Below, piece by piece: positions 13,101-25,100 of a stretch of DNA of 64,000 nt; the first letter of the stretch is position 1, and each line of letters begins with the position of its first letter. Under the pieces are notes generated by a model. That model saw nothing but the letters and a program-made list of their open reading frames with translations, had not been told where the DNA came from and ran no database searches. The position numbers were made by a program, and so were the translations under genes. The DNA comes from Lichenostomus cassidix (Eukaryota; Chordata; Aves; Passeriformes; Meliphagidae), in contig CM039196.1 in assembly GCA_008360975.2 (NCBI GenBank), positions 1,798,001-1,862,000 on the forward strand. The letters run 5' to 3'.

Positions 13101-16100
13101 TTAAATGTGCTGTGAGAGTGTCTTCAAGGTTTTGTCTGTGTTTCCAGAGTTCTGTAATAGCTTGCATTGAGCTTGAGGAGATGTCATGTAGGAGTTTTTG
13201 GATCCGTATGAATATGGAAAAGGGAGAGGATTTCCTGAAAGCACAGTACAGACTGTTCTCTGTCTTGCAGCCACACTGGCACATTTGAGAACATACCTTT
13301 TATCTCTGTCGTTGTGCTCTTCTTGTCCATCCCTTGAGGAATTTCAGCAGGACAGATGGGATTGTTCAGCCTTCACAGAGATCCAGCTCTTCCCTGCTTC
13401 CCTGTAGTGGGCCTGCCTCTGATGCTCTTTGAGTATTGAGCCTCCCACGTGTCCTGCGAAGACCACAGGCTTCCCTGTCTTGCTCTGCAGAAGCAGCACA
13501 GCTGGAAACAGCAGAGTTAGTGCCAGCTGCTCACTGACATACTGTGGGATTGGGCTGCGTCAGGGAGTTTTAAGAGAAGCAGGCTGTAAACCTCTTGTAC
13601 TGTAAACCGAGGGGGAGGCATTCCTAGGATAGCCACAGAAATCCATTTCAGGGTGGTTTCGGTGCTCTGGCTGCTGTAAGAGGAGCAGGGCTGTTTCCCT
13701 CTATGCCTTGAAGCAGTGTGTCTCTTCTCAGCAGGAGGGAGTACACATGGTGGTGTGCCTGGGGTTGCAGCCTCTCCCATGGCCATGCCTCTGGATTGTG
13801 TCCATTGGGGTGGGAGAGTGCCTTTGAGGCAGCTGCAGCAGAGCAGCAGAAGCAGCTCACAGAGAGGTCCCAGCTCTGGCATGTTGCTGTCCTGAAGCAC
13901 AGCAGGGTTGGCTCCACAGAGCTGTTTGCCAGAGCTGGCTTAGTGTGGCCACAGCTGTCACTTCGGGTGCCAGGGGAGATGATGCACGAGGGGAGGGAGG
14001 AAGGAAAAGTTCCTTTGAAAAATGGCAGCAACAGCAGGAGAGCATCGAGGGTGAGGCCTATTGATTACACGCTCATCTCAGTTTCCTTTGTGCTTCTCTT
14101 CGAAGGCACAACTGTGTGGACAAAGAAACCCTGTGCAGCGGTCTGAGGAGGATGGTAGTGGAGCTGGGTCTGGTGTGGCCTCTGGGAACTGAAGCTGCAG
14201 AATCTGATCTGTTTGGTCTTTAACCAAACTCTGCCAGCAGTCCTAACTTCCTGGAGACAGCAGGACATCCCTGTTCAGACAGGCTTCCTGGAAGAGGTTT
14301 GCTCTTGGGATGGGGTCTGAGCTATCTGGTGAAGGCAGCTAGCGTGTGGGCTTGCTGATCAGCTCTGAAATGTTGAGGATGTCTTTGTGCGTCACTGTAG
14401 GAATCCATAAAAGTCCTATTCATGCAGTTGGCATTATAAAGTTTAAAGAACCGTTTATGCAGGGAACTAGTCTTGCCCCTAGAAAGAGATAGCTGGCTCA
14501 GCAGCTGCGTGCAGCTCAGTTGTCGCCACATGGTCTAGGATTTATCCTCCTTGTAAAACGCTGCATTTAAAGAATGTTTCCCCCAAAGCCACTTGTGCCA
14601 CATTCTTTGTGTATATTCCCTTATCTTTCAGCTCCTTACTTTCCAAGTACAATACAGATTAGCTGTGGAGAATGTCCAGCCCCTTTGGAGGTGGGCAGTG
14701 GTGGCTGTGAGCCATCTTCTGAATTGGGAAGCTGAGAAGAAGGATCAAAATGGTTTACCTGTTTGGAAACTGGGAGACCTGTGGTGTCTTCCTAATTCAC
14801 ATTGACACGCCTGGTTGTATGTTTCAGTGTGTTCGGGTGCTTGTTCCTGCATCAAAGGCCCTTCAGTGTGAGGATAGTTTTGCTCCTCAAAATTACACCT
14901 TCCCTTCGTCTGGCAGGGAGTGTTGCATTCTCTTGTACTCGAGCCAGAAGGTGAGACCTGCAGGGCTTAGCATTTGCAGGGTACGTCTGTCATCAGGAGC
15001 TGTGCAGAAGACAGATCTTGCAGCAGTTCCCTCCTCATGTTATTGTGTAGCTGTTCATTTGTATGTGAGAGCTGGGGGCAGCCTGGCCCTGGGAAATGCC
15101 CCGCTTTTGGGAAGGAGTGAAGAGCCAACATGAACAGGAGAAATAAGCTGTTACCACAGGAGGGCTTGGCAGCTGTCCTTGCATAGGTTCTTTGGCTGGA
15201 AAACCCAAGTGTTCCCGGGCGTGGGCCGTCTGGAGAAGGACAGTTCTGAGTGGATCTAATGAGTGTGACCAGCTGATGGGAGCAGATTGCCTTTCACTCT
15301 GTGCACCTACTAAAAATACCAGGGTGTCATGGGAAGGGAATGGTGTAGGTTGGAAAGCCTGTGTGTGGGCAGAGGTATGGTAGCAGCCTGTTCCTTGGGA
15401 AGTGCTGAGGGAGCCCAGCACCATTGGAGCAAGGGCTCAGCACACAGAGCCAGGCACTGCAGCCTCTCACAAGGGTCTCCTGTAGGAGAATGGATGTTCC
15501 TCGTGCTGTTGGAGAGGGAATGTGGTGGGTGATGCAGCTCCTTTCCCAGGTTTCTCGCAAATCTGGCTGTGTCCTCTGCATGTCACTGACCGAGTAACAC
15601 ACTTGTTTTGTTGATTTGGAGTGGGAAAACATAGCTGGAGTGGGAGTGCACATGGCAGATGCTTGTGTTCTCTCAGAAAGCCTGGGGGTAGTAAAGACCT
15701 AATTAGCATTCTTGTGAAGGCAAGTCATAGGGAGACTCCAAGATTTAGGTTTGCAAGGAGGGAATTGGCATCAGTGAAAACAACAGATTGCTGCAAATGT
15801 GCAAGCAAAGTACTTGATGCTCTGGTGGAGGAGAGAAGGCGGCATGGCAGGGGCGGTGGGAACAGTCAGGTATGTGGTACAAGGGCACAGACTTCCTTCA
15901 ACATTCATGGAATGGTGGCCTGAGTCAGTGCCCTGTGTTAGTGCCTTGTCCTTTCCCTTGAGCCCCCCTCTGATGGTGCTGAGGTGGGAAGAGCTGTCAG
16001 GATTCTGACTTGCTGAGGGAAGGTGAGCTCTCCAGCGCCAGAGGGTCACCAGCCTGCCCAAGTACCAGACTGTTGACAGTCAGGAGTTAAGTGGCAGATT

Positions 16101-17512
16101 GCTTTGTCTCTGCAGTCCCATTTCATTTGTTGTTTTGGAAGGTTTTCTTTGGAGATGATCCAGGAATAAAATCCTTGTGTGAGGCCAGTGATTTCCAAAA
16201 GTTTGTGGTTGTTTTTCCCTGTACCCTTTTGTCTCTGAAGGAGAACTGTACATGTGCTTATGTTGGCTGGGAGTGATGCTCTTGGAGAAAGCAAATTAAT
16301 GTTTAAGACATTGAACCTCCGGTGTAGAGCTAATCACCATATTTCTGCATTTGCAGTATGTTTTCTGGCTTTCATTTATCATGGTGAAGTTTAGTTGAGC
16401 ACAGCTCTCTTGCTGGCCTTCCAGTCCTCTGCCTGAGGCACATATGCTTCCATTAATTTTCTGCTATTATCCACTCGGGTGTCCTGTGTGATCCAACATG
16501 CTTAATTTCATTCTGCTGAGCACCAGCTCTTCCGATCTGAAGTTAGCAGTGTGATTTGCAAGCATCATAAGGAAATGAATCTTTCTTTTCTGGAGATAAC
16601 TGCTTCCTGAATTTCTGTTCTATTTGTAATGCACTAATAACCTCCATCCACCAAATCCTGCTCAACTGTTTGTGTCCCCTGGGTTTCTGTTGGACTGGAG
16701 CAGTCCTTGTTGTGTTATTGTTGCGTACAGAGCCTGCTGAGGACCCTTTGTGCTTGGTGCTGTTCCAGGTCAAAGCTGCTCAGTGTACTGGACATGCTAC
16801 AGGCTCTTTAGGGAACGGTGTTGAGCAGAGCTGCAGCAAATACTTGAAGATGTGGGTGTCAGAGGCCTTTGGAAAAGGGAAAATTACTACATCTCCATAG
16901 GTTGGGCACATGAATCCGGGGAACGTGGACTGGTGATGAGTGTGAAGCTCTGATGTAGAGCACAGATGATGGTATAAAAGCTGATTTTAAGCAGGCTGAG
17001 TTTCAGAGCTGGCCAGTCTACAAAGCATGACCAAGGGCAGTCTCTTTGGGAGTAAAGAGGCAGACAGGAGAGCAGTGAGAAGGCTGTGCTGTGGATTTGC
17101 AGCTGCTTGATGTTTTTAAAGCATGGCTTCAAAGATACAGTGCTTTGGGCATCTTTGTTCCTGGTGGAAAGGCCTGGGCTGCCCCATGGCTCTGACACCC
17201 TGAGGTCCTCTGCAGCGTCCCTGTCATCTGCTCCTGTCCTCTGATAACTGTGTGCAAAAGTGCCTCTGCTTCTGATGCATCACTTCTGCAGGGCTGAAGT
17301 TGTTCATAGCCTGGATTTCTGAGCTGGAAATACCTGATGATCAGGCCCTAGAGCTGGACAAAAAATGCAGGAAAGTTGTGGTTTGAGCAAATACTCTCAT
17401 AGCAGACTGTTTGCACAGAGAAGTGAAGTTTAGAAGCAAAAGCAAACATGCACTGGCTGAAGGAGAGGGTGAGGCAGGGGAAGAACACAGAGACGTGTTT
17501 CTCTGTCTGCAG
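7184..17512 (+). other. Non-coding stretch
   Basis: No gene recognised. It holds a T tract plus CCCAG at 7724-7743, a block at 9540-10160 described separately, and a long pyrimidine tract ending in TAG at 11298-11340 that resembles an acceptor but leads into nothing recognisable. The rest is TG/CA-rich, CpG-poor sequence. The 13-base word GCTCTTCCGATCT, identical to a sequencing-adapter end, occurs at 16526-16538. Confidence 0.6.
9540..10160. promoter_or_regulatory. Candidate conserved non-coding element
   Basis: This block differs in texture from its surroundings. It has words such as TTTATTTATAACACC, CAGCGCTGCGCAAATC, GTTGGTTAATGATGA, CAGCGCGATGATAAATCATT and CAGCAAATGCAATTC, with retained CpG and no repeat identity. 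A 153-codon minus-strand open frame (9552-10013) spans much of it, which is more often a by-product of low stop density than a gene; no domain is recognised. The call is by appearance. Confidence 0.22.
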
Positions 17513-17636
17513 GTTCATTTCTTACTTGGTTGCTCAAGGATTTAACGCTGACGATCCAGAACTTGACAAGGCAATGTTTTGGAATATACTTGTTAAACCT
17601 CTCAGCCAGGACAAGGCATTCAAAGCTAAACAGTTT
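17513..17636 (+). other. Exon-like ORF of unknown identity (41 codons)
   Basis: A pyrimidine-rich acceptor (TGTTTCTCTGTCTGCAG ending at 17512) is followed by an open frame whose composition is protein-like: FISYLVAQGFNADDPELDKA, then MFWNILVKPLSQDKAFKAKQ. It is rich in Asp, Lys, Ala and Phe and has no Cys in this part, unlike the Cys/Ser/Leu/Trp-rich frames typical of the rest of the window. A possible donor (TTT then GTGAGA) follows at 17637. If it is not used, the frame runs on to TGA at 17676. I do not recognise the protein. It could be one exon of an unannotated gene nested here, a processed or decayed gene fragment, or chance. No partner exons were found nearby, and the frame opens well before the acceptor, so it is not proven. 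Confidence 0.2.
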
Positions 17637-17984
17637 GTGAGACTTTATGCCTGTGCAGACGCTTGTGGGCTTGTGTGACCTGGGGAGCTCTGCTTCCCTT
17701 GGGGGTCAGATGCTGCCTGTGATGGGAGGTTGCTCTGTTTGCTCATCTCCTTGGGAGCAGGAGAGAAGTGTGGTCGAGCTCTTACCCTTTGAGCTCACAT
17801 ATTTGTGCTGCCCAGGGTTGTGTACAAAATTAATCTAATAAGGCTGCTAACATAGCTGAGTTCCCCACCTAAGGGTATCTCTGTGTCTCTGAATCAGGTA
17901 TGAGTGGGCACAGATGCCTGTGGAGGAAGCAAGAACAGTGAGATTTTCTTTTACAACTTCCTTTATAGTGCCCATGTCTTTGAA

Positions 17985-18278
17985 ATGCTTGTGTGGATTC
18001 TCTTTTGGTGGTGCCAACCAGCAGAACAGGCAACAGGCAGAAACTGATGCACAGGAAGTTCCACCTGAACATGAGAAAGAACTACTTTACTGTGTGAGTG
18101 ACCACTTGCTGGAACAGATTGCCCAGAGGGGCTGTGGAGTCTTTCATGGGAGGTATTCAAGAACTGTCTGCATGCAATGTTGTCCTCTGTGTTTCAGAAT
18201 CACCCTGCTTGAACAGGGAGGTTGGACCAGCAGACTCACTGTGATCCTTTCCAACTTGACCAGTTCAGTGATTCATAG
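17985..18278 (+). mobile_element. CR1 LINE fragment, 3' end
   Basis: The sequence follows the 3' end of avian CR1 non-LTR retrotransposons closely. It contains GGCAGAAACTGATGCACAGG, AAGTTCCACCTGAACATGAG, TGGAACAGATTGCCCAGAGG, GGCTGTGGAGTC, TATTCAAGAAC, CCCTGCTTGAACAGGGAGG and TTGGACCAGCAGACTCACTG, ending with TCCTTTCCAACTTGACC and TTCAGTGATTCAT. It holds only the terminal part of the element, as is typical of 5'-truncated copies, with the reverse transcriptase ORF reduced to its last codons and broken. The match is called from memory of the CR1 consensus. The left edge is uncertain by about 20 bases. The presence of CR1 supports a bird or other sauropsid genome. Confidence 0.93.
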
Positions 18279-18989
18279 ACCATGGGGTTCTGCAAGGCAG
18301 CAGGAGGTATAGGGATATGTAATGATGGACCAGAATATTTAATTAGCTAATGATGTTTTATAATTTAATTAAAAGTATCTTAGAATATCTAGGCAGCAAA
18401 AGAAGTATGTCTTTGCCTCCCCTCAAGCCTACTGCTGATAAGTGCGTTAATCCATTTGCATTTGTTCTGTAAAGGCATGTTTCTATCAGGTTTTCAGGAA
18501 AGTCTGTTTCCTTTTAAATGGAAAAAAGATAAGGCAAGACACTTGAGTCCTTTGTGGGTAGAGCCTATAATCCTCCACACGAGGGAAGTTCTGTTTGAGG
18601 CTTTGTCTAGCATTTCAGTGGTACAGTATGTTGCTGACTGTTCTCAGCCTGCTTTGCATAGGTAATTAATTTGTCCCCTGCAGTAATTTCTCTGTAGTGA
18701 TAATGCGGTAAATGCCAAACTTAGGTGGTTATGTGTGAGTACATGTAAAAGAACTAGTCATGGTGTAAATGACTGAGATGATGAGATGGGTGTGGAGAAA
18801 ATACCATGCTCTGAGCGTTAGTAACAGACTGCACTGTTTTCACCTGATAATGCAAATAGTTCAGTCGCTGAACAATTCATAGTCTGGCCCTGATAACAGT
18901 GAGTACAAAGAGTGCAGGGCACACCTGGAAAATCTTTTTTATGGTGTTTTCCATTTAGCCCTTGCACTGCCAAAGTTTTTTTGCTGTTC
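18279..18989. other. Non-coding, AT-rich spacer
   Basis: A TAAT-dense segment follows the CR1, with the palindrome ATTAGCTAAT at 18342-18351 and TTATAATTTAATTAAAAG. A perfect octamer ATGCAAAT (18850-18857) is followed directly by a small inverted repeat GTTCAG-TCG-CTGAAC (18859-18873). No gene is seen. These words could form a small regulatory element; this is untested. Confidence 0.5.
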
Positions 18990-19125
18990 TTTTTTTTTTT
19001 TTTTGCAGATAGAGAAATTGAGGTTTAGAGACCTTAAGTGACATGTTCCAGGAAGATGTTATCAGAGCTGAGATTAGCCGTGGGGTGTTTTGTGGCTTTC
19101 CACTTTGTGCTTATGCTGCTGAACA
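18990..19125 (+). repeat. MIR-like SINE relic with leading T15 tract
   Basis: After T15 and GCAG comes ATAGAGAAATTGAGG, TTTAGAGACCTTAAGTGAC, ATGTTCCAGGAAG and TCAGAGCTGAGATTAG. These correspond in order to the MIR segments GATGAGGAAACTGAGG, CACAGAGAGGTTAAGTAAC, TTGCCCAAGG and GCAGAGCCGGGATT. It continues loosely to CTTTGTGCTTA near 19112. It is the best of the three MIR-like matches. The T tract plus GCAG also mimics a splice acceptor, but no exon is supported after it. Confidence 0.6.
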
Positions 19126-22100
19126 TCCGTGCAGGGAGAGCGTAGGTTAGACACCCTGAGACATGCCAGCTCTGTGTTCCCTTGGGCTGGATGGCAGAGT
19201 GCACAAATCCAGCTTTGCCTCTTTCCTTCAAGGGGCACGAGGGGCTGCTTGCCAGCAAAGAGAGCAGAGCTGAAGATGCATTAAAGAGGAAGCCTTGTAT
19301 GCAAAGGGCACTGTATATAATTGGGCTGAGCTGTGTGTCAGCTGTTTCCTGCTGTGTGGCATTTGATCTGCAGCAGAGATCAAGTCCTGGTGACGTCGTC
19401 CATTGAAGCTTGTGCTGTTGCTGTTTCAAGGGAAGCCTGTATTACTTATTCATGTGGTTTTCAGAAGTTGTCCCGCAAGAATATGTTTGAGGGTCATCTT
19501 GTTTTTGTTTTTCCTTCTTCAAATGCTTTCCATCTACTAGACATCCTCTTTGTCAGTCATTTCTTGAGAAGCAAGCGTTGCTGGCATTCTTGGTAGATTG
19601 TGTTTAAAGGAAAAAGGTTGAAAATCAGCAAAGGCTTCTGTTGTGCGTGCATTTATTTCTTCGCGTGCAGGGTCTTTCAGTGCTCAATCCTGAACGGCTG
19701 AATTATTAAACTTGAAAAGCATCTGCTCTTCAGAAAGCATTCACATGTCTTGTAAACATGATGGATAACCAGGCAGAGCCTAATGCAATTGACAGAGCTT
19801 TGTTCATGTTTGGAATATGGGTTTATGTGAACTGTTATTTTAAAGTTGTGGGGTTTATGGTTTACTGCTGGGGTAGCTGGTGAGTGATCTTCTGAAGTCA
19901 GCTCCCTTCTGCAGGATTGAGCATGCTGTGTGGAGCTGGGTTTTCCTGGACCAGCATGGTGGCAGCCCAGGGATGGCTCATGGATGGAGGTGAAAGGCTG
20001 GTCCAGGCTCACCCTTGGAAAAGCCAAAGCTCCCCAGCCCAGGGATGTCTGTGCAGGTGCTTTTTAGGATGTCACTCTCTTCCCCAAAGAACACGGGCAT
20101 TTCTGACTGCAGGGCTTTCCTGTATGCTTCTTCCTCAGTGCCTCTGGAGCTCATTTTTAAAGCTTATGGATGTGTAGAATAATCAGTTCTGTCAGCAGCT
20201 GCCTGGGCAGCACAGGAGGCCTGTGCAGTCCTACCTACAGTGTCTGAACCTCTGCTCCAAGGGACTTTCCCCCCTCCTCCCACCCCACCCACTGTGAATA
20301 ACTAACCAGCGCAGAGCTGATGGTGGTTGGGAGGCCAAACTGGCCTTGAAAACTTTCCCACATAAAACGCCCTGGCAGTGCCAGCAGAGATGAGGGTGAG
20401 AGGAGACAGCTCTGCTGTGCCAAAGCACTCTTTCATCTCTTTTCAGCCCTCCCCGTGAGGGTCCTGGCTCACAGCACATAGATGCCTTGTGCAGATGTCT
20501 TGGCTGGGAAAGAAGTGGCCCCTTTTCCCTCCCAAGCAGAGCAGAGAGATATAAGAAAGCTATTGATCTGTCTGTAACCAAAGTGAGCTGAGCCAGGCTC
20601 TGCAGTGCTTTATTGAGCTGGGTTTAGGCTTTGTTGCTTACTGGAATTAAAACAAAAAACCAACAATAACCAAAAAAAGAAGTAAAGAAATAAAAGATGA
20701 AAGGTGGGGGTTTTCTGTGTTGGTAAACAGATTGCTGGGTGTTGTTTACCTGCTGGTTATTTCTCAAGCAAATGAAAGGAAAGAGCAGACACTGAACAAA
20801 GGCTGTGCTTTCTCACCCTGCTCTGGAGGGAAGTGGGTGGCTGTGGGATCTGCCAGGCTCAGGTCTGGGCAGGCTGGCAGTGGGCAGCCAGGGCTGTGTC
20901 ATGGCATGGGGTGACACATGTGCAGCCAGGCAGTGGCAGGAATCCAGTTGTAAACAGGCAGGTGCTTCTCCTGCTGGTGGGAATCCCAGTGGCCTTGTTA
21001 GCAGTGGTGAGAAAGATGCCAAGGAGTGGCTGGGATGGGAAGCTGAACTCCATTGTGGCTCTTCCTGGTTGGTCACTTGCCCCTCAGTGATGCTCAGGAG
21101 ATCTGCCTGGCTGGGATTCACTGCTCTATTTCAGTTCTGCTGGAGAAAAAACAGAGCAAGTGGTCTCCGGGGCTCTTAATCCAGTCTTTTTCCTGAGCAC
21201 TAAATTCAGCCTTGAAGTCTTTCCCCTCTGGTAAGCAAGTATTTTTGAGGAAAAACGGATTTTGAAAACAGCATAATTTATTTCCTTGGTACTCTCCTGG
21301 AAAAGTCATCAGTCTTGGCTTTGCATTTCCTTTGCTGCTGTTGAGAAATGATGCTTCAGTGCCACGCTGCTGGCACTGCCTGTCTCAGCCCAAGCAGGTT
21401 GGTTAGTGCAAGGTGTGATGTTGCCAGCGTGGATGAAGAGCCCTCTGGATCATGTTCAGTGTCAGGAGGTTGGCCAGAGGACTGCAGCAGCCAGCTCTGC
21501 AAATAGGAGGATTTGGAATTGATGCTCTGTGTCTGAACATGTTCAAATTTAATTGTAATTGAATCTTACTTGTGGGGTGTAAGCATTGGGTCATACTGAA
21601 TGATTCTTTGGTCTCGCAGGTTCAAAGCTCTGCTTGGTGCACATGGTGCAGCTGGTCTTGCTTTAGTCAGTGGAGCCAAGAGTTGGCCAGGAGCAATGCC
21701 TACTGCTCGTCTGAGCTGCCCTGCCAAACTCACATTGTCATGTTCCATTTTGAAGAAATAGGGTTGATTTGTGGTACCATGGGAACTTCAGCTGAAATAT
21801 TCCCTGCTTGGTACCTGTGCAGTAGTTGGTGTCACCTCCTCCTTGCTTTGTTCTTGCAGTGGAAGAAATGCTCCTTAGACTAGGGAGGGGAAAGGGGCTT
21901 TTCTGGGTGCTGTCAGTTGCTGGAGAGCTGCAGTGATCTTTAATCCTAAGGTGCAAATTGCCATTGCAGCGTTTTCCAGGGGAAAAGCAGCCTTGAGAGG
22001 AAATGGAGCTATAAATGAGCCTGGCTGGGCTCCTGGCTGAGTGTTTTGAGTCAGTTTGTGCTCTCCCTTTTGGCTCTAGGCCAGGCTTTCAAAGGCAGCT

Positions 22101-25100
22101 TGGCAGAGCTGTGCTGCGTGCTCAGGTACCCCCTAACCCTCGCCTGCTGATGTTCTGATAAGCAAGTGCATGCACGCTGTGCTAGGGCTGATCACATGCA
22201 CACTCAGCCCTGCTTGCCAGTGCTGTGCTTTGAAGGCTGTAAGTGTGTGCTGGCATCATGCAGTTCACCCACAGACTTTGAGAATCTAACCTTGTAATTT
22301 TAGCAGCTGGCTCAGCACTGCCTCTGAGCAGATAGGCTGGTTAAAACAAATAAATAAATATACAGGGCTGTTTCCTGTGCCTGTCAATATTGGAATAATT
22401 TTAAATGGTGTGTTTTCTCCTGGTCACTGACCTATAGTTTATTCCATTATCGACTGCTGGGTTACTGGCTCTTTGTATTCTGTGGTTAAGTGAACTGTAA
22501 GGCTGAAATCACTTGGCTGCAATGGTGTTGCTGGGCAGGAACTCGGCTCTGGCTGACTCAGATTGGGGTGAAAGTGTACCCTCTGGCAACTCAAATACTC
22601 ATTTATCTCCACCTCCCCCCCAATAAACGGGTTAAACAACATAGTGGAGTATTGATCCTGCTTTCATCTGGCGGCCCTAGGCTGCAGCAGTTACCTTTGT
22701 GCCACATTCCTGCTGCTTTCTCAACAATGCCGTACATTTTCTGCAGAGCTCCCGCCCTCCCCTTGGTGACCTTCTCTTGGTTTGGCCATGATGGGCTTTG
22801 CTGAGGGACGCCTCCACTGCTGTGAAAGCATACAGCACCAGTGTGGGCAGAGCTTGGCAGCCTCTGTCGGTAAAAGCTCAGTTGGTGTGATGCTGTGAAC
22901 ACTGTAAAGTGCAGTTCTGTGGCTTGGTAACATGCTTTTGTTCCTCAGGCTCTGCTCTGGGAACTGCTGGCTTTCAGTAGGGTCTTAGAATGACTACACC
23001 ATTATTTTGGGGTGTTACAGGTAGACTAAGGGCTGGTTGAAAAGCATGCACCTCCTGTCTTTGTCAGTGCTACAGTAGATTTTCAGTGATTGATGCCACA
23101 TGTTGTCCTCATCTTATGGCAGTCATGGACCTTTGCTGATGCAGTGGCTTGTTAAAAACTCTGGTTAAGACTCCTGGAGTGGCCAGGATTGCTGCTCTTA
23201 GCAAGGCACCTCCTTCTGAGAAATGCCTGAAGCTTCTGACTGACTAACATCCAAGCTGCTGGTGGGTGCCCCTGGACTGCCTTGGCTGTGCTGCCTGTGT
23301 TGTGTAAAGGCTCTGAAAACACAGGTGCAGGCTGTGCTGACACCCATAAACCATCATCCCCTTCCATGCCCACAGCCTGGGGCAGGTTGTGCAGGGCTGA
23401 GGAGCCCCAGCCTCTGTGCTGAGCTACTTGTGTTTGTTTACAGGGGAGCAGGGTGGCTCACTGTTCTTTCCCTGTTAGTGTGAACATTTGCTCTGAGCCT
23501 GCACGTCCTGCCTGGGACTGCCTTAGTCTCTCTGGGTTTTTTGGCTGCTGTAGAAAAGTAGCTTTAGAACACAAATACTCAGAAATGCTGTTCTGTATGA
23601 TCCGTTCATATTTCAGGTCTTACGAGGACTTGATCTTTGTTAGTAACTGCTTTGCGTGTCTTGCTTGTGGGCTGTGGGGGTGTTAGAAAGGCCTGTTTGT
23701 GTGCTGCTCAGCTTTCCAACCAGATGCATCCATCATCTTCAAAAGAAGCAACAGAGAAAGATGGCTTCACTCACACTTTTTTTTTTTTTTTTTAGCCATC
23801 GGAATTTGGCATCCAAATAAACAGGTGTTCTGGCGTGGGAGCACAGGAGTGCTTGTCTCTGAGCTCCTGTCTCTTGTCACGTGAGGATCTTCAGGGAGTC
23901 TCTATCAAAGAGCAGACTTTAGTAATGATGTATTTTTTTTTCCCCCAGCTAAGGGACTGATGAATAACCGGATTCCTGGTGTCTGCGGCAGGGTAGGCTG
24001 GCACAGGAGGTAAATGTCTCTGGAGTGCAGCCCAAAAATCGCCTTGAGTAGAATTAAACTCTGAAAGTAGATAATGTCACTGCCCTGCAAATCTCTGGCC
24101 TTACAAGGCAAATATTTGGGACTGTCAGTCCCAGTGTTATGTGCTGTGTTCACATGAGGTCATGTCTGCTGTTACTGGTAGACAGTGCTGGGAGTAACCC
24201 TTGAACCTCTGAGGAACCCAAGTCTAAAAAGTTTTAGAGACTTGATTTTGGCACTTTGGCTCGTGAAATGCGCATCAACATTTTGTGTGCAGTTTTTCCC
24301 ACAACCTGTTGTCTTGATTCCAGTGTTTGAATTCTAGGTCTGGCCGTGTTGATTGCTTGATGTGGAGAAATCCACGCGGATAGTTGGAAAAGCTTTCTAA
24401 TACCAGTGCCCTCTTGCCTGAGCCCTGCAAGGGGTATGTGCAGAAAGGTGAAGACAGGAAACCTCTGATCAGTCTTAACTTTGTTCCTTGGCTTCCAGGC
24501 AGTGCCAATTCCAAGATAAAGGCAAACACTGCCGTGACCTTATCCAGGGACCTCACTGACGTCAACGTGTGCCTGTCCATTAACCTCGCTGGACTTTGGG
24601 TCAGGTTTCTTTGAAGGCTGGACATTGAAAGCAAAGAGCGAAAGGCTAGCTGGGGTAACTCCAGTCTTTGCTGGGGTAACTGGAGCAAAGGCAAGGGGCA
24701 GGCTGTGTGAGCAAGCCTGTTGGGAGGGTCAGCCCACATGTGATTGAAGGCAGAGGGCTTTTCCATGGCCCCCTGTCTTGAGCTTCTTAGGCCAAACATC
24801 TCTTACAGATCTGCTGCTGGACCTCTTGACATGCATCTCCCTTTAAATGTTTACATGTGTGTCCCTGGGGCACTTTGAAAATCTCTGGAGATGCTTTAAA
24901 GGATTGAGGCACCCAAGTGTCTGTGCACAGGATGATCACAACACGCTTGGTTTTATTTTGTCCTTAAAAAAAAGCAGGCTGTAAGCAGATGGAAACATTA
25001 GCATCAGCACTGTGTGGCTTTGTGTTTTAATGCTGTCTCCCAGAGCAGCGAGAGAGATGCATTACGAAGTTCTTGCTTTAAAAGGACCTTGATGGCAGCA

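Noticed and set aside
24275..24799. 174-codon minus-strand frame
   Set aside because: No family resemblance, and the composition is typical of chance frames here.
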